From contig JADFRY010000006.1 of assembly GCA_022561055.1 (NCBI GenBank), positions 1 through 56,213 of the forward strand: a stretch of DNA of 56,213 nucleotides. The letters are read 5' to 3'. Within the stretch, counting starts at the first letter, position 1; the number at the start of each line of letters is the position of its first letter. Positions 27,692-35,860 of the stretch are shown here, piece by piece. Source of the DNA: Nanobdellota archaeon. GTDB taxonomy: Archaea; Nanobdellota; Nanobdellia; Pacearchaeales; GW2011-AR1. A model generated the notes under the pieces. The model saw only the letters and a list, made by a program, of their open reading frames with translations, did no database searches and was not told the DNA's origin. The position numbers and the translations under genes are program-made.

Positions 27692-29716
27692 TTATTGAAC
27701 AACATAAGGCTCTCCTGCATTTCCTAATTGAATCACCCAATGTCCTTGTTGAGAAACAAAATTCTCAGGAATGTAAATAGTTGCATTAGGGAATATTATT
27801 TGTGTTGTATCTACTTGGAATATAACCTCTTCTAGTTCATTAACATTTCCAGAACTAATTAGGGTATCATTAACTGTTTCTCCCAAAGTTATATTCACTT
27901 CAGGAGTAAATCTCCAAACTTTAAATTCCCCAACTCTCATTCCAGTGTAAACAAAATCATTTGTCCAATCAGTAAGGTTTGTTATTAGTGTTTGTTTTTC
28001 TACATCGTAGCCAATCATTAAGTCAATCTCTTTCAATATGTTACTGTGTAAGAGATCATCTGCCTCATTCCCAAAAGCATTAAAGTAAAGGACCGGATCA
28101 GCCCCTATTAATCCTAAGTGAATAATCATTTCTTGATGTAAATCAGTGTTTTGGAGGAGGTGAATACCCATATTGGGATTGCCGGGCCATGACCTAGTAC
28201 CAACCCATGGCTGGATAGGTATATCAGGTCGAGCCAAATACATTGCCCTCATTTTATTTACTTCATACCTAAATGAGTTATATGGTATGTTTTGAAAATA
28301 ACCCAGACCTGTATTTGCAATATTCCCTAGGTGGGCATAAAATTGCCAACTCTGATGAGTTCCTGTAACAGCTCCAGAACCATATTTCATAGTCTTATGT
28401 CCCCGAGGACCTGGAAACGCAAAACTTGAATTCCAATAGAAAATGTCGTAATCAGACATTGTTATGTCGGGATAATACTGCCGTATTACATCAAAAATAG
28501 CTCGAGTGCGGTAAGCAGCGATTCTTTCTAACATCAACGAACCCCACACAAGATAATTATCATAGCAATTATATCCCCCCTCACATATAGCATTATCCTT
28601 ATATTTCCATACTGTATCATTCAAACGTGCCCATGGAGGTACATAACCCATATCAATTAATTGCTGGCTGATGTTTTCTTCTGCTCCTGCAAAACGCGGA
28701 TCATTTTCAACCGCCTGCCAAAACCCATTAACAATGTCATCAGGAAGGCTGTTATTGATAGCACCCCATCTATCAAGCCATGTCTCAGAATCGAGAAGCA
28801 CTACATCAATTTCCACCTCTTCATCTTCGAGTTTTGTAAAGAGGGTACCAAACTTTTCTATTGCGAGCCGGGTTCCATTATCCCACCAAATACAAACATA
28901 TTGCTTGCTTTCTCCAGTATAAGGATCTGTATAGTTAACAAACTCCCCAGTATCAGGATCAATACAACCATCATCAGGATGTGCATGCATTGCAATATGG
29001 GAATCCCAATTAGGATCTGGATGATGGTACATAAACTCTCTTGGAAGAACTACTTTGTGGCCTGCAGGCATGGCATCTGTAGCAGCTTTAATCCTATTAA
29101 TGTGCCATGGAGCTGTATTGAAAGACCCTATATGATAAACCCCAACAATATTATCAATATTATTTTTATAAATTGTATCATTTCTCCACGCATATGAATA
29201 ACTCTTTGTGGTTTGAAATCCTTGAGGAGGCCAACTTAACTGTACTTCATCACCCTCCAAACCCCTCACAACATAAACATCAACAATATTCCCTACAACT
29301 TCTCTACCGTTAGAAGAAAAAACAGGAGCAATAGAAATCTCGCTTATATCTATTAACCCTTCATCTCTATAATTACTAATCATAACACTCATTGTTTCCA
29401 ACTCTTCAATATCAAAGTCCAAAATATCAAACAATTCTTTTTTTTCATTTACATCTTCCAAGACAACTTTCAAACCGATAACATCTCCTTTTCCCGGATT
29501 TCTCTTAACTTTAAAAAGAACATTAGTGTCATTGATAAAAACACTCTGTCCAATTATTTCCATATTAATAGTTATATATTCTATACCAACTCCCTCTACA
29601 CCACTTTCTATTGTTAGTCTTACAACAGCCCAAATAATTGAAACAGCTACTATAACAATAAGAATTATCAAAATCATAGCTACGACTTGTGATAGACCTC
29701 TTTTGTTCATAATCAT
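27692..29716 (-). CDS. Archaellin/pilin-like N-terminal domain fused to large glycoside-hydrolase-like ectodomain
   Basis: MNKRGLSQVVAMILIILIVIVAVSIIWAVV N-terminus; ~500-aa Trp/Tyr/Asp-rich region including VVLLDSETWLDRW and IHLGLIGADPVLYFNAFG. Confidence 0.6.
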   Translation of the reverse strand: MIMNKRGLSQVVAMILIILIVIVAVSIIWAVVRLTIESGVEGVGIEYITINMEIIGQSVFINDTNVLFKVKRNPGKGDVIGLKVVLEDVNEKKELFDILDFDIEELETMSVMISNYRDEGLIDISEISIAPVFSSNGREVVGNIVDVYVVRGLEGDEVQLSWPPQGFQTTKSYSYAWRNDTIYKNNIDNIVGVYHIGSFNTAPWHINRIKAATDAMPAGHKVVLPREFMYHHPDPNWDSHIAMHAHPDDGCIDPDTGEFVNYTDPYTGESKQYVCIWWDNGTRLAIEKFGTLFTKLEDEEVEIDVVLLDSETWLDRWGAINNSLPDDIVNGFWQAVENDPRFAGAEENISQQLIDMGYVPPWARLNDTVWKYKDNAICEGGYNCYDNYLVWGSLMLERIAAYRTRAIFDVIRQYYPDITMSDYDIFYWNSSFAFPGPRGHKTMKYGSGAVTGTHQSWQFYAHLGNIANTGLGYFQNIPYNSFRYEVNKMRAMYLARPDIPIQPWVGTRSWPGNPNMGIHLLQNTDLHQEMIIHLGLIGADPVLYFNAFGNEADDLLHSNILKEIDLMIGYDVEKQTLITNLTDWTNDFVYTGMRVGEFKVWRFTPEVNITLGETVNDTLISSGNVNELEEVIFQVDTTQIIFPNATIYIPENFVSQQGHWVIQLGNAGEPYVVQ

Positions 29717-29740
29717 TTAAGGAAATAGATTATAATAAAC

Positions 29741-30580
29741 TTACTTCCTAGCTACTTGCAACTCATCCCAATCTTCGACAAACTCTTGAATTGTTGGCGA
29801 CTTAACATCAAGTTTTTTACTTTCAATATATAATTTTGCCAGTAAATATAAAATCATGCCAAGACTCTTCGCACTTTTATTATTCCCAGGAATAACTTGC
29901 TCAATTCCCTTTGTAAAATTATTTGTATCACAAATTGATAAAACAGGTATCTTGATTTTATTCGCATCAACCAACGCGTTCTTATCAAGCCAAGGGTCAC
30001 ATATAATCATCAAATTTTTTTCAAAAAAATCTTCGAGCTCGATGTTTGTTAGAGTACCTGCAGGATATTTTTTAGTAAAATATTTTATATCAAGTATCTC
30101 AGCAAACTTTGTAACTGCCTTCCATCCAGCTTCTCTTTTGCACACAATAACTATTTCTTCAGGATCAAATTTAGACAAATATTCAGCTCCCTCCCTTATT
30201 TTATCGTCTAACAGAGCAGTATTAAAAACAGCAAGCCCGTCAGCTCTTCTCCTATAAACATATTTTCTCATCTGAGGAGTTATAACTCTCGTCCCTAAAT
30301 GAACAGAAGACTTCAAATAATCATCAATAGGAACAAGCATGTCTTTTTTCTCTTCCTTTTTACCTTTAACCTCTTCTCTAATGTCAACCTTTCTGGCCTC
30401 TTCAAACTTTTTCTCTAAAGCTTTAGCTTTTTCCTTAAGCTCTTCTAATTTTGTTTTCTTGCTAACACTGACTTTTTCTTCTTTTTTAGGAATCTTTTTT
30501 ATTGAAGCCTTAGCTAGTTTTTTGGTTTCTTGTTTTTTCTCTTCTTTTTTCCCAGTAGAAGTTTCTTTCTTTTCCGGCAT
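29741..30580 (-). CDS. rps2: 30S ribosomal protein S2 with Lys/Glu-rich N-terminal extension
   Basis: SSVHLGTRVITPQMRKYVYRRRADGLAVFNTALLDDKIREGAEYLSKF…ITPQ; S2 core. Confidence 0.93.
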   Translation of the reverse strand: MPEKKETSTGKKEEKKQETKKLAKASIKKIPKKEEKVSVSKKTKLEELKEKAKALEKKFEEARKVDIREEVKGKKEEKKDMLVPIDDYLKSSVHLGTRVITPQMRKYVYRRRADGLAVFNTALLDDKIREGAEYLSKFDPEEIVIVCKREAGWKAVTKFAEILDIKYFTKKYPAGTLTNIELEDFFEKNLMIICDPWLDKNALVDANKIKIPVLSICDTNNFTKGIEQVIPGNNKSAKSLGMILYLLAKLYIESKKLDVKSPTIQEFVEDWDELQVARK

Positions 30581-30683
30581 AGGTTATAAACTAGAATTTA
30601 GGTTTTTAAAAGTTTCTAAAATAATAGCCTTGCGCAATAATCACAAAGTTTTGTACAAAATCGTAATTAGGTGATTTTAAAAA

Positions 30684-31088
30684 TTAAACTATAAATGCCT
30701 CGCCACCAAATATTGCTTTTTCTGGCGAATTATAATAATCCTGAGGATTTTCTCTCAAATCTTTAATTATATCTCTTGCTTGTTCTAATGTTGCTTTAAA
30801 TGGAGCAATTATTCCGCCAACCCAAATACCTTTTTCTACTCCAAATTTCTCTTCTAATGTTTTTGCTAACTCTCCAGCACTCTGATGAGTTACAACTGGA
30901 ACTAAACCAAATTCTCCTCCTCTTTTAAAAAAATCTTCATACATTCTTTCAGAAAAGATATTCATTTTTGAATAAACTGCTTTCGGGAGATAAACTATAC
31001 CTCTATCTATGTTTTTTCTTCCTTGAAATGCTAATGCAACATGCAAGGTTTTTTTATCATAGTTTGGTTTTAAGTCCATTGTTGTCAT
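30684..31088 (-). CDS. Hypothetical protein between S2 and Rpo6
   Basis: 134-aa ORF in ribosomal/RNAP neighbourhood; family not recognised. Confidence 0.7.
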   Translation of the reverse strand: MTTMDLKPNYDKKTLHVALAFQGRKNIDRGIVYLPKAVYSKMNIFSERMYEDFFKRGGEFGLVPVVTHQSAGELAKTLEEKFGVEKGIWVGGIIAPFKATLEQARDIIKDLRENPQDYYNSPEKAIFGGEAFIV

Positions 31089-31157
31089 ACAAAATCCAAA
31101 ATAAAGCCCTATTTAAACCTTTCTTTTGTCATCACTTAAAAATTATACTAAACCTAC

Positions 31158-31544
31158 CTAAATCTCCCTCTCTTCTTCAGTACTTTCTCTTAATTCGCCG
31201 CCTTCATCTTCCTCGGCAAAACCCATTTCTTGCGCTTTTTCACTAATTTCTTCCTCTATTTCTTTTTCCTTTGCAATTATTTTATGGTCTTCAATTTTTT
31301 CTTCCTTAATTATTTTTAACTTATCTTCTTTCTTTACAGGAAAAGGTCTTCTCACAGAAATAGGCAAAACACCTTTCTCAAATTCTTGCTCTGCAATTTT
31401 TAGAGCATCATATTTTATCTCTTCTAACTCTTCTTTAGAAATTTTCAATAACATAGGAGCATCCATTGCTATTTGCAAAGCTCTTGCCCCTAAAATTCGC
31501 GCAATTTCATATCTAGTGAAATCTTCTTTAGTATTTTTTTCCAT
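31158..31544 (-). CDS. rpo6: DNA-directed RNA polymerase subunit K (Rpo6) with acidic C-terminal tail
   Basis: FTRYEIARILGARALQIAMDAPMLLKI. Confidence 0.9.
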   Translation of the reverse strand: MEKNTKEDFTRYEIARILGARALQIAMDAPMLLKISKEELEEIKYDALKIAEQEFEKGVLPISVRRPFPVKKEDKLKIIKEEKIEDHKIIAKEKEIEEEISEKAQEMGFAEEDEGGELRESTEEEREI

Positions 31545-31637
31545 TTTCTAATGTGGTTTATTTATTCTGATTTAATCTAAATGTATTATTTTAATCTTGA
31601 ATCTCGTAACATGTCCTTTCTCTTATCATTTACCTGT

Positions 31638-32471
31638 TTACTTCAAAAACTTATTAAGTTTTTTCATGATTTCTTCATATTTTTTTGGAAGAATTTCCAT
31701 AATTTTTTCAATTTCTTCTTTTGTAAAAGTGGACTCCCATCCTTTTTGACAAGAGTTAACCATGAATTGTCCATTCCACTTTGAGATTCCAAAAGTTATT
31801 TTAGCATCACACGCCTCTTCTTCCTCTCTTGTCGGATGTATTATCATCGACTCATCAAGTTTATAAAATGTAAATGAAATAGGAACGATTTCTTTTGACA
31901 AAGGCAATTTATTTTTTGTTCTTTTCTTATAATCCGCATTTCCGTTTTCATCTATTCCGGGAAAGACTGCATTTTTTAGTGCAGCAACACAAGCAATACT
32001 TGCAGCATCAATTAAAGCCCCATCGTCATTGATTGGGTAAATATCAATAAAAACATTCCACACATTTTCTCCTTTCTTAATAACGAGCTTCTTAAAGTCA
32101 AGCATTCCTGATTCTCTTACCATTCTGTCTATGAGGCGCGGCAATTCAATTCCTTTAAATTTTGGTGGACCACTCTCAAACCGTGGAGAAGCCAGAGGCA
32201 ATAAATCTCCAGAAACTGCAAGGTTTCCTTTATCGAGTGAATCTGGATAAGGTTCCCCAGTAGATAATTTTATCCCGACAACAACATCTGTTTTACCTAA
32301 TTTAACACGAGCACTTCCTTCAGCCATGTTAGAAACGCCATATTCAAGTTCAAAATCTTTCATGTCTAACAAACCCCTTTTGTCAAATCTTTTTCCTTTT
32401 GCAAAAATGCTTTTCAAGACATTCCTAGTCAAATTTGAGATTTCCATCGAACTCATTTTATTACTTTTCAA
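31638..32471 (-). CDS. rrp42: Exosome complex protein Rrp42
   Basis: RNase PH fold; FDKRGLLDMKDFELEYGVSNMAEGSARVKLGKTDVVVGIK. Confidence 0.93.
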   Translation of the reverse strand: MKSNKMSSMEISNLTRNVLKSIFAKGKRFDKRGLLDMKDFELEYGVSNMAEGSARVKLGKTDVVVGIKLSTGEPYPDSLDKGNLAVSGDLLPLASPRFESGPPKFKGIELPRLIDRMVRESGMLDFKKLVIKKGENVWNVFIDIYPINDDGALIDAASIACVAALKNAVFPGIDENGNADYKKRTKNKLPLSKEIVPISFTFYKLDESMIIHPTREEEEACDAKITFGISKWNGQFMVNSCQKGWESTFTKEEIEKIMEILPKKYEEIMKKLNKFLK

Positions 32472-33159
32472 CGACCTCCTTTAAAGCTTTCTTTTGAATT
32501 TCGTATATTTCATCACATGCTTTGTCTGCCATTTCCAAAGCTTTCTTAACAATTTCCGGCTGAATTTTTCCGTCTAATTGCATTAAAGTATACTCATCGC
32601 TATTTGCGATTTTAGCAATCGGGAAGTCAGTAGCTCCTTCTCCCTTTTCAAAATCTTCTTCATCTTTGTCAACATCAACAACTAAGTCTTTGTCTAGTTT
32701 TCCAATAGCAACAGCACAAACCAAATTCTTCATAGGTATTCCTGCATGCGCCAGAGCCATCGATGCAGCGTTAATACCAGCAACTCTTGTGCTCGCATCT
32801 GCCTGCAATATATAAATTTGCACATCAATAACAGTATTTGGAAAGTCTTTAATATTCAACACAGGCAACAAGGCCCATTCAATAACTTTTGAAATTTCCG
32901 TGCTTCTCCTCGAGGGGCCGGGTCTCTTTCTATCACTAACTGAAAAACTCAATAAGTCATAATTCACTCTCAAGATTCCTGTTGAAGGATCTTGCATGTG
33001 CTGAGGATGTAACTGTCTCGGACCATAAACAGCAACTATTGCTACAGTGTCTCCAAATGAAAACATCGCACTTCCATCAGCATTCGGAATAATTCCAACT
33101 TCGGCCTTGATAGGCCTTAATTCATCTGCCTTTCTTCCGCTAACTCTTTTTATTGCCAT
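32461..33159 (-). CDS. rrp41: Exosome complex exonuclease Rrp41
   Basis: RKADELRPIKAEVGIIPNADGSAMFSFGDT…GPSRRSTEISKVI…ILQADASTRVAGINAASMAL. Confidence 0.95.
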   Translation of the reverse strand: MAIKRVSGRKADELRPIKAEVGIIPNADGSAMFSFGDTVAIVAVYGPRQLHPQHMQDPSTGILRVNYDLLSFSVSDRKRPGPSRRSTEISKVIEWALLPVLNIKDFPNTVIDVQIYILQADASTRVAGINAASMALAHAGIPMKNLVCAVAIGKLDKDLVVDVDKDEEDFEKGEGATDFPIAKIANSDEYTLMQLDGKIQPEIVKKALEMADKACDEIYEIQKKALKEVVEK

Positions 33160-33518
33160 AATCCTGCCTCCACAATTAATGATTTTCTGGGACCATAATT
33201 TCCATCATGTGGAAAATAGTCAATTCCTCTTGTAGAGTTTATTTTTGGAATAATTGTTCCATCATCTAAATCAAATCCATCCCCTCCAAATACAACGCTA
33301 TCTACGCTATTATCTCCACCATTATCATTTTTACCTTGTCTTATTAGTTCATAGCCTTCTTCAGTAACCCCAAGAGGATCATTTTTAACTCTTCCTGAAT
33401 AAACAAATAGTCCTCTCACGCCATCGTCTTCATCTTCAGCAAGCACAACAGCCCCAACCGGAAGTTCGTCCATTTCTTCTTTTCTATCTAGAAGTCTAAG
33501 TTCTATTTCTCTTACCAT
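33150..33518 (-). CDS. Unknown protein, paralog 2 of a tandem pair in the exosome operon
   Basis: MVREIELRLLDRKEEMDELPVGAVVL…DGFDLDDGTIIPK…GLWQ*; similar to 33556..33882. Confidence 0.75.
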   Translation of the reverse strand: MVREIELRLLDRKEEMDELPVGAVVLAEDEDDGVRGLFVYSGRVKNDPLGVTEEGYELIRQGKNDNGGDNSVDSVVFGGDGFDLDDGTIIPKINSTRGIDYFPHDGNYGPRKSLIVEAGLWQ

Positions 33519-33566
33519 CTTAATTTTCCTCAAACCATTCCTCCGCTTTGTCTTTTTATTGCCATA
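33519..33566 (-). pseudogene. Duplication scar: fossil rrp41 start fused to fossil rrp4 end
   Basis: Minus: ATGGCAATAAAAAGACAAAGCGGAGGAATGGTTTGAGGAAAATTAAG; first part matches rrp41 start ATGGCAATAAAAAGAGTTAGCGGA, second matches rrp4 end GTGGAGGAATGGTTTGAGGAGAATTGAG. Confidence 0.85.
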
Positions 33567-33882
33567 TTCTTCCCTCCTCTAACATTTTTCTTCTCATATT
33601 ATATTCTTCTCCATCTATTGGATTATATACTCTACGCTTTTTCCTACCAGGCTTTGGATCAATTACACCCCTAATTAAATCGAAACCATCCATGTCAAAT
33701 ACAAATTCAGATATTTCACCATTATCGGAAGGGGGTTTTCTTATGAATACATAGCCTCCTTCGGACTTTCCCATATACATAAATGGTGATGTAGGGCTCC
33801 AAGTAAACAACACAACGGCTCTAACTGGGAGATTATCTATTTCTTCTTTCTTCTCTAAAAAACTAATTCTTACTTCTCTCAT
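33556..33882 (-). CDS. Unknown protein, paralog 1 of a tandem pair in the exosome operon
   Basis: MREVRISFLEKKEEIDNLPVRAVVL…DGFDLIRGVIDPK…GRIWQ*. Confidence 0.75.
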   Translation of the reverse strand: MREVRISFLEKKEEIDNLPVRAVVLFTWSPTSPFMYMGKSEGGYVFIRKPPSDNGEISEFVFDMDGFDLIRGVIDPKPGRKKRRVYNPIDGEEYNMRRKMLEEGRIWQ

Positions 33883-33883
33883 C

Positions 33884-34603
33884 TCAATTCTCCTCAAACC
33901 ATTCCTCCACTTTTTCTGTTAAACCATCAATGTAAACTTTGTCAGATACGAACTCTATTACTTTGCGTGCTTTTATTTCTGAGTCAATATCTTTTTCTTT
34001 TACCCATATCCAGCCGTTTTGACCGACAGTAATATTGCAACCAGTTTTGTCCTTTATTAAATTAATCATGCTTCCTTCTCTGCCTATGACTCTCGGCACT
34101 CTGCTCGGACTTATTCTAAAAACAAGACCTCCCTCAAGTTTTCCAAGACCCTTACCTTTCAAGGCAAGGTCAACACTTTTTCCACTAACTGACCATATCT
34201 TCGCGGCAACCATATCTCCTATTGCTAAAAACTGGTCCAGCTCATTTTTATTGATAAATCTAGGGATTTCAGCCACTGGCAAGAAAGCACTACCCGCATA
34301 ATCTATATCTATCAGCCAACCACTGTGCGTAAAGTCTATGACTCTTCCTAGTATAACATTATTTCTTCTCGGGACAAATGCCCCAGATAAAGGAATTATT
34401 TTTACGACTCTGCCAATTTTTTCAGCCAAACCATACCGAATAGCGATAATATTTTCTCCATCTCTTTGAGTTCCATCTCCAGGCAAGAAATCTTCTCCAG
34501 AAATAATAACCTCACCAGGTACAACTATCTTTCTTTTTTCAGAGTTTTTCTCAGAAACCGAATCACCACCGGCTTCGTGTGCCTCATTAATCTTCTTCGC
34601 CAT
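33884..34603 (-). CDS. rrp4: Exosome complex RNA-binding protein Rrp4
   Basis: S1 region IGRVIDFTHSGWLIDIDYAGSAFLPVAE and KH region RVIGREGSMINLIKDKTGCNITVGQNGWIWV. Confidence 0.93.
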   Translation of the reverse strand: MAKKINEAHEAGGDSVSEKNSEKRKIVVPGEVIISGEDFLPGDGTQRDGENIIAIRYGLAEKIGRVVKIIPLSGAFVPRRNNVILGRVIDFTHSGWLIDIDYAGSAFLPVAEIPRFINKNELDQFLAIGDMVAAKIWSVSGKSVDLALKGKGLGKLEGGLVFRISPSRVPRVIGREGSMINLIKDKTGCNITVGQNGWIWVKEKDIDSEIKARKVIEFVSDKVYIDGLTEKVEEWFEEN

Positions 34604-34733
34604 AATTGTAATAGATTACATCTCTCGGTTAATCATAATAATCTCCAAGAGTGTGCTCCCTTTTCTGAAAATTAGAGATAATTGGGGTTTTTAAAGGTTT
34701 TGGTGAGGAGGATAGAATTAGTTTTTATTGGGG

Positions 34734-35711
34734 CTAAGATTTTTGAGCTATAGTAGTATATAAAGTTGAAACAACCTTTACTTGATTTGATCCTAATTCT
34801 TGTGCTAATTGCGGATCATTCCTGCTTCTATCAAAACCATTATCATTGTGAAACAAATTAATATCTGATCTTTCTCTATGTCTCCCATTTCTCTGTACAA
34901 TTGCTACTCCATCTCTTGTCCCAGAATCAATTATATTGTATCCGTTTCTTCTCAACGATTCTTCTAAATCTCTAGTAAAAATATCATTAAGTTTTAGAAC
35001 TTTTGCATCTGGAACCAATCTTTCAACTTCTTTAGCCATATTTCTTAAAATATGCATATGTTTATCTTGATAAAGTAACTGATAACATGATTCTGGATTC
35101 TCGATATATCTTGCAAATAAATCTTGCTTTTGAGGAAGCAAACTATTAAGGAAACTACGTGCTGTTTCTCTTTGAACTAGTCTAAACGCTCCACTCGCAT
35201 CATTCCCTGGAGTAAAAGCAGGAAATGGAACAATACCTTGTTCAGCATATTTTACAAATATTGTGTTACAAGAAGCAACCAAATCAAGAAAATGAATAAA
35301 TTTTCCATTAGGGGACAACACCCTCCCAACTTCTTTTAAAGCATCATCTAAATTACCCAGAGTGTCAAATACAGCATAACCTATTGCCACATCAAATGAT
35401 AGGTCTTCAAATGGTAAATCATATACATTAGCTACTTTTACATTAGAATCAGGATTTAGTCTTTGATGAGATTCAACAATTTTTGGACTTTGTTCAGTTT
35501 GCTGAATCTGTGCTGCATATTTTGGAGCAATCATTACTAATTCACCTAATCCACTACCAATTTCTAATATCGTGTCTTCTGTTCTTACATGATCTGCAAA
35601 AGTTCTGCTAACTAAATCTGCTGATGCTTCTCTAAATATTTCTCTATATGGGTTAAAATACTTTCTAAAATTAGTATCATCACTCCATCTGTCTTCTAGT
35701 CTCTCTGTCAT
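34734..35711 (-). CDS. SAM-dependent methyltransferase
   Basis: ILEIGSGLGELVMIAPKYAAQ…YDLPFEDLSFDVAIGYAVFDTLGNLDDALKEVGRVLSPNGKFI. Confidence 0.88.
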   Translation of the reverse strand: MTERLEDRWSDDTNFRKYFNPYREIFREASADLVSRTFADHVRTEDTILEIGSGLGELVMIAPKYAAQIQQTEQSPKIVESHQRLNPDSNVKVANVYDLPFEDLSFDVAIGYAVFDTLGNLDDALKEVGRVLSPNGKFIHFLDLVASCNTIFVKYAEQGIVPFPAFTPGNDASGAFRLVQRETARSFLNSLLPQKQDLFARYIENPESCYQLLYQDKHMHILRNMAKEVERLVPDAKVLKLNDIFTRDLEESLRRNGYNIIDSGTRDGVAIVQRNGRHRERSDINLFHNDNGFDRSRNDPQLAQELGSNQVKVVSTLYTTIAQKS

Positions 35712-35776
35712 AATATACAGAAAAAAACGATGATTTATAAAGCTTTCTTACTGTTGCTACTATAAAGAAACACTAT

Positions 35777-35799
35777 TCTCCCCCGACTTCCTCACTAAC
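35777..35799. repeat. Copy A of SBDS 3'-terminal sequence (23 nt identical to 38611..38633)
   Basis: tctcccccgacttcctcactaac; minus strand reads LVSEEVGGE*. Confidence 0.85.
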
Positions 35800-35860
35800 T
35801 AAACCTTGTGGCTAGGAGCAACATAGAAAAGCTTATAAGAAATAAGCGCTCTTCTAAGCC

